Positions 40,729-51,555 are shown, counted from the first letter of the stretch. The stretch is DNA of 64,000 nt from Burkholderia sp. MS389 (GCF_016899425.1 NZ_CP045994.1:1054001-1118000), one strand, 5' to 3'. Numbers and translations are program-made. Notes: a model not told the origin generated them from the letters alone.

Positions 40729-40766
40729 GGCCGTTTGCGCGCGAGCGCAAGCGGCCATTTCTTTTC
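40726..40766 (+). terminator. strong stem-loop before serC
   Basis: A 15-bp stem with one G-T pair (40726-40740 with 40745-40759, loop GCGA) followed by TTCTTTT. Its left arm overlaps the -10 box of the proposed serC promoter. It may be a second terminator for upstream transcription or a leader element. Confidence 0.6.
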
Positions 40767-40818
40767 TGGCGCGTTTTGCCGGCGACAAGCCGGTCGCGTC
40801 CCTCCCGAGGTTTTCACG

Positions 40819-41901
40819 ATGCGCGTCTTTAATTTCTCCGCCGGCCCTGCGGCGATGCCCGAGGAAGTGCTGCGGCAGGCCGCCGACGAAATGCTCGACT
40901 GGCACGGCAGCGGCATGAGCGTGATGGAGATGAGCCATCGCGGCAAGGAATTCATGTCGATCCACGAGGCCGCGCTGACCGACCTGCGCGACCTGCTAGG
41001 CGTGCCGGCGAGCCACCGGATCCTGTTTCTGCAGGGCGGCGGCATCGCGGAAAACGCGATCGTGCCGATGAACCTGCTGGGCGCGCGCAAGACGGCCGAC
41101 TTCGTCGTGACGGGTTCGTGGTCGCAGAAATCGTTCGGCGAGGCGAACAAGTTCTGCACGCCGCATCTGGCCGCGAGCGGCAAGACGGAAGACGGCTTCA
41201 CGCGTGCGCCCGTGCGCGCGGAATGGCAGTTGTCGGACGATCCCGCCTACGTGCATCTGTGCACCAACGAGACGATCGACGGCGTCGAGACGTTCGAGAT
41301 CCCCGATCTCGGCGACGTGCCGCTGGTCGCGGATGTCTCGTCGCACATCCTGTCGCGTCCGATGGACGTCGCGAAGTACGGCGTGCTGTTTGGCGGCGCG
41401 CAGAAGAACATCGGGATGGCCGGCGTGACGGTCGTGATCGTGCGCGAGGATCTGCTCGATCGCGCGCTGTCGATCTGCCCGTCCGCGTTCGAATGGAAGA
41501 CCATCGCCGCGAACAACTCGCTGTACAACACGCCGCCCACCTACGCGATCTACATCGCGGGCCTCGTGTTCCAGTGGCTGAAGCGGCAGGGCGGCCTCGA
41601 AGCGATCGAGGCCCGCAATATCGAAAAATCGAAGCTGCTCTACGACACGATCGACGCGAGCAGCTTCTATCTGAACAAGGTCGAGCCGGCAGCACGTTCG
41701 CGGATGAACGTGCCGTTTTTCCTGGCCGACGAAACGCGCAACGAAGACTTCCTTGCCGGCGCAAAGGCGCGCGGGCTGCTGCAGCTGAAGGGCCACAAGT
41801 CCGTCGGCGGCATGCGGGCGTCGATCTACAACGCGGTGCCGCTCGAGGGCGTGAAGGCGCTCGTCGAGTACATGAAGGACTTCGAGCAGCGCGGCGCCTG
41901 A
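40819..41901 (+). CDS. serC: phosphoserine aminotransferase
   Basis: A 360-residue PLP enzyme for serine (and pyridoxal) synthesis, converting 3-phosphohydroxypyruvate to phosphoserine. The Schiff-base lysine is K196 in [12 protein letters not shown]. The N-terminus [20 protein letters not shown] and [10 protein letters not shown] are diagnostic. The start at 40819 is chosen because the family begins there; the frame is open further upstream through the hairpin. It heads the serC-pheA-tyrA-aroA-cmk-rpsA-ihfB series. Confidence 0.97.
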   Translation: MRVFNFSAGPAAMPEEVLRQAADEMLDWHGSGMSVMEMSHRGKEFMSIHEAALTDLRDLLGVPASHRILFLQGGGIAENAIVPMNLLGARKTADFVVTGSWSQKSFGEANKFCTPHLAASGKTEDGFTRAPVRAEWQLSDDPAYVHLCTNETIDGVETFEIPDLGDVPLVADVSSHILSRPMDVAKYGVLFGGAQKNIGMAGVTVVIVREDLLDRALSICPSAFEWKTIAANNSLYNTPPTYAIYIAGLVFQWLKRQGGLEAIEARNIEKSKLLYDTIDASSFYLNKVEPAARSRMNVPFFLADETRNEDFLAGAKARGLLQLKGHKSVGGMRASIYNAVPLEGVKALVEYMKDFEQRGA

Positions 41902-41934
41902 CGGCGGCGCTGCTCAAACAGCACGGCAAAACGC

Positions 41935-43017
41935 ATGGACGACGAACTGAATTCCCGCCTGAAACCGCTGCGCGACCGCATCGACGCGATCGACGCGCAG
42001 CTGATCGCGCTCCTGAACCAGCGCGCCGCGGTGGCGCTCGAGGTGGGCGAGGTCAAGAAGCATTTCAACGCGCCGGTGTTCCGGCCCGAGCGCGAGCTGC
42101 AGGTGATCGCGCGGCTGCAGGACATGAGCGCCGGGCCGCTCGCGAGCGAGCACATCAGCGCGATCTGGCGCGAGATCATGGCGGCGAGTCGTGCGCTCGA
42201 GCAGACGATCCACGTCGCGTTCCTCGGGCCGGTCGGCACGTATAGCGAGCAGGCGATGCTCGAGTATTTCGGCCAGTCGATCGAAGGGCTGCCGTGCCCG
42301 TCGATCGACGAGGTGTTCCGCTCGGTCGAGGCCGGTGCGTCCGCGTTCGGCATCGCGCCGGTCGAGAATTCGACCGAAGGCGCGGTATCGCGCACGCTCG
42401 ACCTGCTGCTGCAGACCCAGCTCGTGATCAGCGGCGAACTCGCGCTGCCGATCCATCACAACCTGCTCACGCAGAGCGGCACGCTCGACGGCGTGACGCG
42501 CGTCTGCGCGCATGCGCAGGCGCTCGCGCAATGCCAGCAGTGGCTCGCGGCGAATGCGCCGCAGCTCGAGCGGCAGGCCGTGGCGAGCAACGCGGAGGCC
42601 GCGCGCCTCGCGGCGGCCGATCCGACCGTCGCGGCGATTGCCGGCGACCGCGCGGCCGCACACTATGGATTGCAGATCGCGTTCTCGCTGATCCAGGACG
42701 ATCCGCACAACCGCACGCGCTTCGTGATCGTCGGCAAGCAGCCGGCCGGGCAGAGCGGTCACGACCAGACGTCGCTGATCGTGTCCGTGAAGAACGAGCC
42801 GGGCGCCGTGTTCAAGTTGCTCGAGCCGCTCGCACGGCACGGCGTGTCGATGACGCGCTTCGAGTCGCGTCCGGCGCGCGTCGGCACGTGGGAGTACTAC
42901 TTCTATATCGACATCGAAGGGCACCGTGACGATGCGGCGGTGGCGGCCGCGCTCGCGGAACTCGGCCAGAAGGCCGCGTTCCTGAAGATACTCGGTTCGT
43001 ATCCGCGCGCACGCTGA
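41935..43017 (+). CDS. pheA: chorismate mutase / prephenate dehydratase (P-protein)
   Basis: A 360-residue bifunctional enzyme for phenylalanine synthesis. An AroQ chorismate mutase occupies residues 1-95 (LRDRIDAIDAQLIALLNQRA). A prephenate dehydratase follows at about 100-275 (VAFLGPVGTYSEQAML, IAPVENSTEGAVSRTLDLL). The C-terminal ACT domain (SLIVSVKNEPGAVFKLLEPL, FESRP) gives feedback inhibition by phenylalanine. It starts 33 bp after serC on the same strand. Confidence 0.97.
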   Translation: MDDELNSRLKPLRDRIDAIDAQLIALLNQRAAVALEVGEVKKHFNAPVFRPERELQVIARLQDMSAGPLASEHISAIWREIMAASRALEQTIHVAFLGPVGTYSEQAMLEYFGQSIEGLPCPSIDEVFRSVEAGASAFGIAPVENSTEGAVSRTLDLLLQTQLVISGELALPIHHNLLTQSGTLDGVTRVCAHAQALAQCQQWLAANAPQLERQAVASNAEAARLAAADPTVAAIAGDRAAAHYGLQIAFSLIQDDPHNRTRFVIVGKQPAGQSGHDQTSLIVSVKNEPGAVFKLLEPLARHGVSMTRFESRPARVGTWEYYFYIDIEGHRDDAAVAAALAELGQKAAFLKILGSYPRAR

Positions 43018-43193
43018 CGCGCGGCGGCCGTCGCGTGCTTGGCGCAGGCGGGGCGGGCAGGGCAGGCCGGTCCGCTGCCGAAGGCGGGTTCGGGCGGTAT
43101 CCGGCGCAGGTGGCGCCGGGTGCGGGCCCGTTGCCCGGAATCTGGAATTCCGCGTGCGGGGCGTCGTTTCGCGCGCGTAACTTGGCTCTTGTC

Positions 43194-44120
43194 GTGTCAG
43201 GCTTTGCATTCAACAAACTGGTCATCTTCGGCGTCGGCCTGATCGGCGGATCGCTGGCCCGCGCGCTGCGCGAGCGCGCGCCGGGCGGCGCGGGCGAGAT
43301 CGTCGGCGTCGGCCGTTCGCGCGCGTCGGTCGAACGTGCGTGCTCGCTCGGCGTGATCGACCGCGCGGCGGCGCTCGACGACGACGCGCAATTGCGCGAC
43401 GCGCTTGCCGGCGCCGATCTCGTCCTGCTGGCCGCGCCCGTCGCGCAGACGGGCCCGTTGCTCGCGCGCATCGCGCCGTGGCTCGACGGCGCGACGATCG
43501 TCACCGATGCCGGCAGCACCAAGTCCGACGTCGTCGCGGCTGCGCGCGACGTACTCGGCGCGCGGATCGCGCAGTTCGTGCCCGGTCATCCGATCGCGGG
43601 GCGCGAATCGAGCGGCGTCGAGGCGGCGTTGCCGGACCTCTACGTCGGCCGCAACGTCGTGCTGTGCCCGCTGCCGGAGAACGCGCCCGACGTGGTGGCC
43701 CGGATCGACGCGATGTGGCGGGCGACCGGCGCCGACGTGCGCATGATGAGCACCGAGCAGCACGATCGCGTATTCGCGTCGATCAGCCATCTGCCGCACG
43801 TGCTGTCGTTCGCGCTCGTCGAGCAGATTCTCGGCGAGGCCGACGCGGAACTGAAATTCTCGTACGCGGCCGGTGGTTTCCGCGATTTCACGCGTATCGC
43901 GGCGTCGAACCCGGAAATGTGGCGCGACGTGTGCGTCGCGAACCGCGCGGCGCTGCTCGACGAACTCGACGGCTACACGCGCGTGCTCACGCGGTTGCGT
44001 GCGGCGATCGACGCCGGCGACGGCGCGGCGCTCGAAGCCGTATTCACGCGCTCGCGCGCCGCACGCAAGGCATGGCAGGAGCGCGGCGGCGCGCCCGCTG
44101 CCGAACCGGTCAAGAAATAA
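43194..44120 (+). CDS. tyrA: prephenate dehydrogenase
   Basis: A 308-residue NAD(P)-dependent enzyme for tyrosine synthesis. The dinucleotide motif [13 protein letters not shown] begins at residue 10. [24 protein letters not shown] and [11 protein letters not shown] are conserved active-site motifs. The start is taken as GTG at 43194, since the frame upstream is open but unlike any TyrA. The 176-bp gap after pheA is where a hisC-type aminotransferase gene sits in related species; here it holds no gene. Confidence 0.93.
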   Translation: MSGFAFNKLVIFGVGLIGGSLARALRERAPGGAGEIVGVGRSRASVERACSLGVIDRAAALDDDAQLRDALAGADLVLLAAPVAQTGPLLARIAPWLDGATIVTDAGSTKSDVVAAARDVLGARIAQFVPGHPIAGRESSGVEAALPDLYVGRNVVLCPLPENAPDVVARIDAMWRATGADVRMMSTEQHDRVFASISHLPHVLSFALVEQILGEADAELKFSYAAGGFRDFTRIAASNPEMWRDVCVANRAALLDELDGYTRVLTRLRAAIDAGDGAALEAVFTRSRAARKAWQERGGAPAAEPVKK

Positions 44121-44133
44121 CAGGACGATTCCC

Positions 44134-45438
44134 ATGGACTACCTCGATCTCGGCCCGTACTCCAGCGCTTCGGGTACCGTGCGCCTGCCCGGCTCGAAGA
44201 GCATTTCGAACCGCGTGCTGCTGCTCGCGGCGCTCGCCGAAGGCGAAACGACGATCACCAACCTGCTCGACTCCGACGACACGCGCGTGATGCTCGACGC
44301 ACTCGGCAAGCTCGGCGTGAAGCTCGCGCGCGACGGCGACACCTGCGTGGTCACCGGCACGCGCGGCGCGTTCACCGCGAAGACGGCCGACCTGTTCCTC
44401 GGCAACGCGGGCACGGCCGTCCGGCCGCTGACCGCCGCGCTCGCGGTAAACGGCGGCGACTATCGCGTGCACGGCGTGCCGCGCATGCACGAACGGCCGA
44501 TCGGCGATCTCGTCGACGGCTTGCGCCAGATCGGCGCGCAGATCGACTACGAGCTGAACGAAGGCTACCCGCCGCTGCGGATCAAGCCCGCGACGATTGC
44601 GGTCGATGCGCCGATTCGCGTGCGCGGCGACGTGTCGAGCCAGTTCCTCACCGCGCTGCTGATGACGCTGCCGCTCGTGAAGACGAAGGACGGCACGACC
44701 GTCGTCGAAGTCGACGGCGAACTGATCTCGAAGCCGTACATCGACATCACGATCCGGCTGATGGCGCGCTTCGGCGTGACCGTCGAGCGCGACGGCTGGC
44801 AGCGCTTCGTCGTGCCGGCCGGCGTTCGCTACAAGTCGCCGGGACGGATCATGGTCGAGGGCGATGCGTCGTCCGCGTCGTACTTCCTCGCGGCCGGTGC
44901 ACTGGGCGGCGGCCCGCTGCGGGTCGAGGGCGTGGGGCGCGCGAGCATCCAGGGCGACGTCGGTTTCGCGAACGCGCTGATGCAGATGGGCGCGAACGTG
45001 ACGATGGGCGACGACTGGATCGACGTGCGCGGCATCGGCCACGATCACGGCAAGCTCGAGCCGATCGACATGGACTTCAACCTGATTCCCGACGCGGCGA
45101 TGACCATCGCGGTTGCGGCGTTGTTCGCGAGCGGCGCGAGCACGCTGCGCAACATCGCGAGCTGGCGCGTGAAGGAGACGGACCGCATCGCCGCGATGGC
45201 GACCGAGCTGCGCAAGGTCGGCGCGATCGTCGAGGAAGGCCCCGACTATCTCGTCGTCACGCCGCCGGAAAAGCTCACGCCGAACGCGGCGATCGATACG
45301 TACGACGATCACCGGATGGCGATGTGCTTCTCGCTCGTCAGCCTCGGCGGCGTGCCCGTGCGGATCAACGATCCGAAGTGCGTCGGCAAGACGTTCCCCG
45401 ACTATTTCGACCGCTTCGCCGCGCTCGCCAAGGCCTGA
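44134..45438 (+). CDS. aroA: 3-phosphoshikimate 1-carboxyvinyltransferase (EPSP synthase)
   Basis: A 434-residue shikimate-pathway enzyme joining PEP to shikimate-3-phosphate. [16 protein letters not shown] (residues about 19-34) and [17 protein letters not shown] bind the substrates, and the latter is of the class I, glyphosate-sensitive pattern. [26 protein letters not shown] and [18 protein letters not shown] are also present. The start follows AGGA by 8 bases, 13 bp after tyrA. Confidence 0.97.
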   Translation: MDYLDLGPYSSASGTVRLPGSKSISNRVLLLAALAEGETTITNLLDSDDTRVMLDALGKLGVKLARDGDTCVVTGTRGAFTAKTADLFLGNAGTAVRPLTAALAVNGGDYRVHGVPRMHERPIGDLVDGLRQIGAQIDYELNEGYPPLRIKPATIAVDAPIRVRGDVSSQFLTALLMTLPLVKTKDGTTVVEVDGELISKPYIDITIRLMARFGVTVERDGWQRFVVPAGVRYKSPGRIMVEGDASSASYFLAAGALGGGPLRVEGVGRASIQGDVGFANALMQMGANVTMGDDWIDVRGIGHDHGKLEPIDMDFNLIPDAAMTIAVAALFASGASTLRNIASWRVKETDRIAAMATELRKVGAIVEEGPDYLVVTPPEKLTPNAAIDTYDDHRMAMCFSLVSLGGVPVRINDPKCVGKTFPDYFDRFAALAKA

Positions 45439-45450
45439 CCCACTGTTCCG

Positions 45451-46137
45451 ATGAAATCGACCCGACCCTTTCACCCGACTCCCGTCATCACGATCGACGG
45501 CCCGACCGCTTCCGGCAAGGGCACCGTCGCGGCGCTCGTCGCCGCGCACCTCGGCTTCCACCTGCTCGACAGCGGCGCGCTGTACCGGCTCGCCGCGCTC
45601 GCGAGCGTGCGCTACGGGATCGCCGCGGAGGACATCGACGCGCTGGTGAAGCTGATCGACGATCTGCACATCACGTTCCGTGAAGGGTGCGCGCAGCTCG
45701 ACGGCGTCGACGTGTCGAACGACATTCGTGCCGAAGCGGTCGGCAACCGCGCGTCGGCCATTGCCGTGCACGGCCCCGTGCGCACCGCGCTCGTCGCGCG
45801 CCAGCGCGCATTCCGCAAGACACCCGGCCTCGTCGCGGACGGGCGCGACATGGGCACGGTGATCTTCCCGGACGCCGTGCTGAAGGTGTTCCTGACGGCC
45901 AGCGCCGAGGCGCGCGCGACCAGACGGCATAAGCAATTGATGCAAAAAGGTTTTTCTGCTAATATAGATGACTTGCTACGGGATCTTCGTGAACGTGACG
46001 CGCGCGACAGCAATCGCGCAGCCGCGCCGCTGAAGCCTGCGGCAGATGCCAAGCTGCTCGATACGTCGGCGCTTTCGGTCGATGAAGCGGTCGATCAGGT
46101 GCTGCAGTGGTACCGGGCGCTCGGCCAGCCCGCCTGA
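45451..46137 (+). CDS. cmk: cytidylate kinase
   Basis: A 228-residue kinase phosphorylating CMP and dCMP. The P-loop is GPTASGKGT (residues about 14-22), followed by LLDSGALYR and [13 protein letters not shown] for CMP binding. Length is normal for the family. Codons at 45928-45990 use AGA, TTG, CAA, AAA, TTT, TCT, ATA and CTA, quite unlike the rest of the gene. The same stretch reads as a promoter toward rpsA (separate entry). It starts 12 bp after aroA. Confidence 0.95.
   Translation: MKSTRPFHPTPVITIDGPTASGKGTVAALVAAHLGFHLLDSGALYRLAALASVRYGIAAEDIDALVKLIDDLHITFREGCAQLDGVDVSNDIRAEAVGNRASAIAVHGPVRTALVARQRAFRKTPGLVADGRDMGTVIFPDAVLKVFLTASAEARATRRHKQLMQKGFSANIDDLLRDLRERDARDSNRAAAPLKPAADAKLLDTSALSVDEAVDQVLQWYRALGQPA
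45937..45965 (+). promoter_or_regulatory. internal promoter in cmk, proposed for rpsA-ihfB
   Basis: TTGATG (45937-45942), a spacer of exactly 17 bp, then TAATAT (45960-45965) with an extended -10 TG at 45957-45958. It lies about 315 bases upstream of rpsA. The codons here are AT-rich and atypical for the genome, as if the DNA were constrained by promoter function. Confidence 0.7.
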
Positions 46138-46279
46138 GAAGGCGGGCAGCGGTAGGTGCTTCGCGTCGCAAGCGCGGAGCGTGTTTCGAACCCTTAACCC
46201 CGTGTGGTCCTCGATCTGGCCCTTTCAGCCTGCCATTCCGGCCGGCGTGGCACAGCGAGCCATGCACAATCAGATTTTT

Positions 46280-47992
46280 ATGTCCGACCTGCAAACCTCC
46301 ACCCCGAATACCGAATCCTTTGCGGCTCTGTTCGAAGAGTCGCTGACCCGCCAAGACATGCGCGCCGGCGAAGTGATTTCCGCCGAAGTCGTGCGCGTCG
46401 ACCACAACTTCGTGGTCGTCAATGCAGGCCTGAAGTCCGAGGCTTACATTCCGATCGAGGAATTCCTGAACGATCAGGGCGAGGTTGAGGTGCAGTCGGG
46501 CGATTTCGTGTCCGTCGCGATCGACGCACTCGAAAACGGCTACGGCGACACGATCCTGTCGCGCGACAAGGCGAAGCGCCTTGCATCGTGGCTGTCGCTG
46601 GAAAAGGCCCTCGACAACAACGAACTCGTCACCGGCACGATCACCGGCAAGGTGAAGGGCGGCATGACCGTGATGGTCAACGGCATCCGCGCGTTCCTGC
46701 CGGGTTCGCTGGTCGACACGCGTCCGGTCAAGGACACGACCCCGTACGAAGGCAAGACGCTCGAGTTCCGCGTGATCAAGCTCGATCGCAAGCGTAACAA
46801 CGTCGTGCTGTCGCGTCGTGCAGTGATCGAAGCAACCCAAGGCGAAGAGCGCGCGAAGCTGCTCGAGACGCTGAAGGAAGGCGCGATCGTCAACGGCGTG
46901 GTCAAGAACATCACCGACTACGGCGCATTCGTCGACCTCGGCGGCATCGACGGCCTGCTGCACATCACCGACATCGCATGGCGTCGCGTGCGTCACCCGA
47001 GCGAAGTCCTGTCGGTTGGCCAGGAAGTCACCGCGAAGATCCTCAAGTTCGACCAAGAGAAGAACCGCGTCTCGCTGGGCATCAAGCAACTGGGCGACGA
47101 TCCGTGGGAAGGCATCTCGCGCCGTTACCCGTCGGGCACGCGCCTGTTCGGCAAGGTCACGAACATCACCGACTACGGCGCATTCGTCGAAGTGGAATCG
47201 GGCATCGAAGGCCTCGTCCACGTGTCGGAAATGGACTGGACCAACAAGAACGTCGCGCCGTCGAAGGTTGTCCAGCTGGGCGACGAAGTCGAAGTCATGG
47301 TCCTCGAGATCGACGAAGACCGTCGTCGTATCAGCCTCGGCATGAAGCAGTGCAAGCCGAATCCGTGGGATGACTTCAGCCGCAACTTCAAGAAGGGCGA
47401 CAAGATCACGGGCGCAATCAAGTCGATCACCGACTTCGGCGTGTTCATCGGTCTGCCGGGCGGCATCGACGGCCTGGTCCACCTGTCGGACCTGTCGTGG
47501 AGCGAAGCCGGCGAAGAAGCCGTTCGCAAGTACAAGAAGGGCGACGAAGTCGAAGCAATCGTGCTCGGTATCGACGTCGAGAAGGAGCGCATTTCGCTCG
47601 GCATCAAGCAGCTCGAAGGCGACCCGTTCAGCAACTACGTTGCAATGAACGACAAGGGCTCGATCGTCGACGGCGTCGTGAAGACGGTCGATGCGAAGGG
47701 TGCGGTCGTCACGCTGACGGGCGACATCGAAGGCTACCTGCGTGCGTCGGAAATCTCGCAGGATCGCGTCGAAGATGCACGCAACGTGCTGAAGGAAGGC
47801 GACAAGGTCAACGCGATGGTGATCAACATCGATCGCAAGTCGCGCGGCATCAACCTGTCGATCAAGGCGAAGGATTCGGCTGAACAACAGGAAGCGATCC
47901 GCGGCCTGCAGTCGGACTCCAGCGCTGCTGCGACCGGTACGACCAACCTCGGCGCGCTGCTGAAGGCGAAGCTCGACGGCCAGAACCAGTAA
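46280..47992 (+). CDS. rpsA: 30S ribosomal protein S1
   Basis: A 570-residue RNA-binding protein with six S1 (OB-fold) repeats. The last four show the repeated pattern [16 protein letters not shown] / [10 protein letters not shown]. It delivers mRNA to the 30S subunit. The start at 46280 ([13 protein letters not shown]) matches the family; an upstream ATG at 46262 would add six residues. There is no Shine-Dalgarno-like purine run before 46280 (the upstream text is CAATCAGATTTTT), as is known for autogenously regulated rpsA leaders. Codons are strongly biased, as expected for a very highly expressed gene. Confidence 0.97.
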   Translation: MSDLQTSTPNTESFAALFEESLTRQDMRAGEVISAEVVRVDHNFVVVNAGLKSEAYIPIEEFLNDQGEVEVQSGDFVSVAIDALENGYGDTILSRDKAKRLASWLSLEKALDNNELVTGTITGKVKGGMTVMVNGIRAFLPGSLVDTRPVKDTTPYEGKTLEFRVIKLDRKRNNVVLSRRAVIEATQGEERAKLLETLKEGAIVNGVVKNITDYGAFVDLGGIDGLLHITDIAWRRVRHPSEVLSVGQEVTAKILKFDQEKNRVSLGIKQLGDDPWEGISRRYPSGTRLFGKVTNITDYGAFVEVESGIEGLVHVSEMDWTNKNVAPSKVVQLGDEVEVMVLEIDEDRRRISLGMKQCKPNPWDDFSRNFKKGDKITGAIKSITDFGVFIGLPGGIDGLVHLSDLSWSEAGEEAVRKYKKGDEVEAIVLGIDVEKERISLGIKQLEGDPFSNYVAMNDKGSIVDGVVKTVDAKGAVVTLTGDIEGYLRASEISQDRVEDARNVLKEGDKVNAMVINIDRKSRGINLSIKAKDSAEQQEAIRGLQSDSSAAATGTTNLGALLKAKLDGQNQ

Positions 47993-48014
47993 GCCTTACG
48001 AGGTCTGCTGAAGT

Positions 48015-48338
48015 ATGACCAAATCCGAGTTGGTCGCGCAGCTGGCATCGCGATTTCCGCAACTTGTCCTCAAGGATGCGGATTTCGCGGTGAAAACGAT
48101 GCTCGATGCGATGTCCGACGCCCTGGCGAAAGGGCATCGCATTGAAATTCGGGGTTTCGGCAGCTTCGGCCTCAATCGTCGCCCGGCGCGCGTCGGACGC
48201 AACCCGAAGTCGGGGGAGAAAGTGCAGGTGCCCGAGAAGTTCGTGCCGCACTTCAAACCTGGCAAGGAATTGCGTGAACGCGTCGACGGCCGCGCCGGTG
48301 AACCGCTGAAGGCTGACGATCCGGACGACGAGCGTTGA
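48015..48338 (+). CDS. ihfB: integration host factor beta subunit
   Basis: A 107-residue DNA-bending protein of the HU/IHF fold: [21 protein letters not shown], then the DNA-intercalating arm [21 protein letters not shown] and [12 protein letters not shown]. It pairs with IhfA. It lies 22 bp after rpsA, the usual arrangement in Proteobacteria, and is followed by a terminator. The C-terminal acidic tail is slightly longer than in E. coli (94 residues). Confidence 0.96.
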   Translation: MTKSELVAQLASRFPQLVLKDADFAVKTMLDAMSDALAKGHRIEIRGFGSFGLNRRPARVGRNPKSGEKVQVPEKFVPHFKPGKELRERVDGRAGEPLKADDPDDER

Positions 48339-48383
48339 GCGTCGTTCGGTGAGCCCGGAACCTGTCCGGCGAAGGCTGAAAAG

Positions 48384-48410
48384 AAAAGCGCCCCTTGTGG
48401 GCGCTTTTTT
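48384..48410 (+). terminator. terminator after ihfB
   Basis: Stem AAAAGCGCCC / GGGCGCTTTT (loop CTTGT) ending in six T, 46 bases after the ihfB stop codon. It closes the aromatic/rpsA transcript. Confidence 0.9.
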
Positions 48411-48559
48411 CATTTCCGGCGGCATGTCCGGTAACCGACCCGCAACGCCGCGCACAGGATCTGCGCAGCCGCGGAAACGCTTCCTTTACAATACGGGTCG
48501 ATTCGGTGCGACGAAGGGGAGTCGCGCGCCGCGGCAAACCTCAACAAAGAGAGGGCTTC

Positions 48560-48853
48560 ATGAAGTTTATCGTCTGGCTGATCCGGGTATTGGTGTTCGT
48601 CCTGCTGCTGGTGCTTGCGCTGGCCAATACACAAACCGCGACGCTGAATTTCGTTGCCGGCTATGCATGGCAAGCGCCGCTGATCCTGATCGGCCTGGCA
48701 TTCTTCGCCGTGGGGCTGCTGGCCGGCCTGCTGTCCGCGCTGCCTTCGATCTTTCGTTTGCGTCTCGAGAACGGGCGTTTGAAGCGCGATCTGCGTGCGG
48801 CGCGCGAAACGCCTGCCGTCATCGACCAGCCGCCGATGCCGCCCGTCATTTAA
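48560..48853 (+). CDS. lapA: LapA family (DUF1049) inner-membrane protein
   Basis: A 97-residue protein with two membrane helices (FIVWLIRVLVFVLLLVLALA and APLILIGLAFFAVGLLAGLL) and a short basic cytoplasmic coiled tail (RLRLENGRLKRDLRAA). It matches YciS/LapA, which works with LapB in control of lipopolysaccharide assembly through LpxC turnover. GAGAGGG precedes the ATG at 48560. lapB begins 55 bp downstream. Confidence 0.92.
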   Translation: MKFIVWLIRVLVFVLLLVLALANTQTATLNFVAGYAWQAPLILIGLAFFAVGLLAGLLSALPSIFRLRLENGRLKRDLRAARETPAVIDQPPMPPVI

Positions 48854-48908
48854 CCCCGGACGCCGCGCGATTCCTCGCGCGGTTTTCGTCTCTGCTTCGA
48901 TATTTCGC

Positions 48909-50081
48909 ATGGATCTGGATTTCTGGTGGTTGCTCGCGATTCCGGTCGCGTTCGCGCTCGGTTGGGCGGCGTCACGCTATGACCTGAAGAATCTCCTGTC
49001 GGAGAGCGCTAACCTGCCGCGCTCGTATTTTCGCGGCCTGAATTTTCTGTTGAACGAACAACCCGACAAGGCGATCGATGCGTTCATCGAGGTGGCCAAG
49101 CTCGACCCCGAAACGGTCGAGCTGCACTTCGCGCTCGGCAACCTGTTTCGCCGTCGCGGCGAGACCGACCGCGCGATCCGCGTGCACCAGAACCTGCTGA
49201 GCCGCACCGACCTGCCGGTCAACGAGCGCGACCACGCGCTGTACGAACTGGGTCAGGATTTTCTGAAGGCCGGCCTGCTGGATCGCGCCGAAGAGGCGTT
49301 CCACAAGCTCGCGGACGGCGACTACGCGCTCGGCGCACAGCGGGCGCTGCTGACGATCTACGAGATCGAGAAGGACTGGAACAAGTCGATCGATACGGCG
49401 AAACGTATCGAATCGATGAGCGACAAGCCGCTCGGCATCGAAATTGCGCAGTTTCACTGCGAACTCGCGCAGGACGCGCTGCAGCGCAAGCAGGCCGACG
49501 TGGCGGCCGAACAGTTGCGCCGTGCGCTGACCGTGAATCCGCAGAACGTCCGTGCGACGATCCTGTCCGGCGACGCGGCGCAAGCGGCGGGCGACCACGC
49601 GGCCGCAATCGAGCACTGGAAGCGCGTCGAAGCGCAGAACCCGGCGTATCTGCCGCTCGTCGCCGACAAGCTGATGAAGGCGTACGTCGCGCTCGGCAAG
49701 AACGTCGAAGGCGCCGAGCTGCTGATGGGGTACGTCGATCGCTATCCGTCGAACGACCTGCTCGACATCGCCTATCAGCATATCGCCGGGTTGCGCGGCC
49801 AGGATGAGGCGCACACGCTCGCGCGCACGCAGATGGAAAAGTCGCCGAACCTGTCGGGGATGCTGCACCTGCTCGATGCGCAGATCGCGGCGGCCGACGA
49901 ACCGCGTCGTAAGGAACTTGAAATGATGCGTGCGCTGATCAAGCAGCGTACGAAAAATCTGCCGCGGTATACGTGCCAGAATTGCGGTTTCCGGGCACGG
50001 CTCTTCTACTGGCAGTGCCCCGGATGCAGCGGCTGGGAAACCTATGCGCCGCGCCGCGTCGAACCCGCGATGCCGGGCTGA
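48909..50081 (+). CDS. lapB: lipopolysaccharide assembly protein LapB
   Basis: A 390-residue protein. An N-terminal membrane anchor (FWWLLAIPVAFALGWAASRYD) is followed by about nine TPR repeats facing the cytoplasm (NFLLNEQPDKAIDAFIEVAKLDPE and on). A C-terminal rubredoxin-like metal domain has two CxxC pairs, YTCQNCGF and YWQCPGCSGWETY. It acts as adaptor for FtsH degradation of LpxC. The start is the ATG at 48909. Its neighbours ugd, hldA and hldD also serve LPS synthesis. Confidence 0.94.
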   Translation: MDLDFWWLLAIPVAFALGWAASRYDLKNLLSESANLPRSYFRGLNFLLNEQPDKAIDAFIEVAKLDPETVELHFALGNLFRRRGETDRAIRVHQNLLSRTDLPVNERDHALYELGQDFLKAGLLDRAEEAFHKLADGDYALGAQRALLTIYEIEKDWNKSIDTAKRIESMSDKPLGIEIAQFHCELAQDALQRKQADVAAEQLRRALTVNPQNVRATILSGDAAQAAGDHAAAIEHWKRVEAQNPAYLPLVADKLMKAYVALGKNVEGAELLMGYVDRYPSNDLLDIAYQHIAGLRGQDEAHTLARTQMEKSPNLSGMLHLLDAQIAAADEPRRKELEMMRALIKQRTKNLPRYTCQNCGFRARLFYWQCPGCSGWETYAPRRVEPAMPG

Positions 50082-50147
50082 TCCCGGCACGCGGAGCCAA
50101 CGCGCTGCGGCCAAGTTAGTCTATTACCGGGAAGTACCGGAACATCT

Positions 50148-51548
50148 ATGAAAATCACCATCATCGGCACCGGCTATGTCGGCCTCGTCACGGGCGCGTG
50201 CCTCGCGGAGATCGGTCACGACGTCTTCTGTCTCGACGTCGATCCGCGCAAGATCGACATCCTGAACAACGGCGGGATGCCGATTCACGAACCGGGGCTG
50301 CTGGACATCATCGCACGCAACCGCACGGCGGGGCGCCTGCGCTTCTCGACCGACATCGAGGCGAGCGTCGCGCACGGCGAGATCCAGTTCATCGCGGTCG
50401 GCACGCCGCCCGACGAGGACGGCTCGGCCGACCTGCAATACGTGCTCGAGGCCGCGCGCAACATCGGCCGCCACATGACGGGCTTCAAGGTGATCGTCGA
50501 CAAGTCGACGGTGCCGGTCGGCACCGCGCGGCGCGTGCACGGCGTGGTCGACGAGGCGCTGGCCGCACGCGGGCTCGCGGGCAGCGTCGCGCATCGCTTC
50601 TCGGTCGTGTCGAACCCGGAATTCCTGAAGGAAGGCGCCGCGGTCGAGGACTTCATGCGCCCGGACCGGATCATCATCGGCGTCGACGACGACGAAACCG
50701 GCACGATCGCACGCGAGAAGATGAAGAAGCTCTACGCGCCGTTCAACCGCAATCACGAGCGCACGATCTACATGGACGTGCGTTCGGCCGAATTCGCGAA
50801 GTACGCGGCGAACGCGATGCTCGCGACGCGCATCTCGTTCATGAACGAGATGTCGAATCTCGCCGACAAGGTCGGCGCCGACATCGAGGCCGTGCGCCGC
50901 GGGATCGGCTCCGATCCGCGCATCGGCTATCACTTCCTGTACGCCGGCGTCGGCTACGGCGGCTCGTGCTTCCCGAAGGACGTGCAGGCGCTGATCCGCA
51001 CCGCGGGTGAGAACGGCCAGCCGCTGCGTATCCTGGAGGCCGTCGAGGCCGCCAACCATGCGCAGAAGGACGTGCTGATCGGCAAGATCGAGCAGCGTTT
51101 CGGCGCCGACCTGACGGGCCGCGAGTTCGCAGTCTGGGGCCTGGCGTTCAAGCCGAACACCGACGACATGCGTGAGGCGCCAAGCCGCCGCCTGATCGCC
51201 GCGCTGCTCGAGCGCGGCGCGACCGTGCGCGCCTACGATCCGGTTGCCGTCGACGAAGCGCGGCGCGTGTTCGCGCTGGATTTCGGCGACGATGCCGACG
51301 TGCTGGCGCGATTGCACCTCGTCGACACGCAGGACGCCGCGGTCACGGGCGCGGACGCACTCGTGATCGTGACCGAGTGGAAGGAATTCCGCAGCCCCGA
51401 TTTCACGCGCCTGAAGGCCGAGCTGAAAGCGCCGGTGATCTTCGATGGGCGCAACCTGTACGAGCCGGATGCGATGGCCGAACTCGGCATCGACTACTAC
51501 GCGATCGGTCGGCCGTACGTCGATCCCCAGTCGTTTTCCCGTGGCTGA
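50148..51548 (+). CDS. ugd: UDP-glucose 6-dehydrogenase
   Basis: A 466-residue NAD-dependent enzyme making UDP-glucuronate, used for exopolysaccharide and for the 4-amino-arabinose that Burkholderia needs on lipid A. The N-terminal Rossmann motif is [21 protein letters not shown]. The catalytic cysteine is C274 in [32 protein letters not shown] marks the C-terminal UDP-binding domain. hldA follows with at most an 8-bp gap or overlap, so they are co-transcribed. Confidence 0.96.
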   Translation: MKITIIGTGYVGLVTGACLAEIGHDVFCLDVDPRKIDILNNGGMPIHEPGLLDIIARNRTAGRLRFSTDIEASVAHGEIQFIAVGTPPDEDGSADLQYVLEAARNIGRHMTGFKVIVDKSTVPVGTARRVHGVVDEALAARGLAGSVAHRFSVVSNPEFLKEGAAVEDFMRPDRIIIGVDDDETGTIAREKMKKLYAPFNRNHERTIYMDVRSAEFAKYAANAMLATRISFMNEMSNLADKVGADIEAVRRGIGSDPRIGYHFLYAGVGYGGSCFPKDVQALIRTAGENGQPLRILEAVEAANHAQKDVLIGKIEQRFGADLTGREFAVWGLAFKPNTDDMREAPSRRLIAALLERGATVRAYDPVAVDEARRVFALDFGDDADVLARLHLVDTQDAAVTGADALVIVTEWKEFRSPDFTRLKAELKAPVIFDGRNLYEPDAMAELGIDYYAIGRPYVDPQSFSRG

Positions 51549-51555
51549 ACGTACG

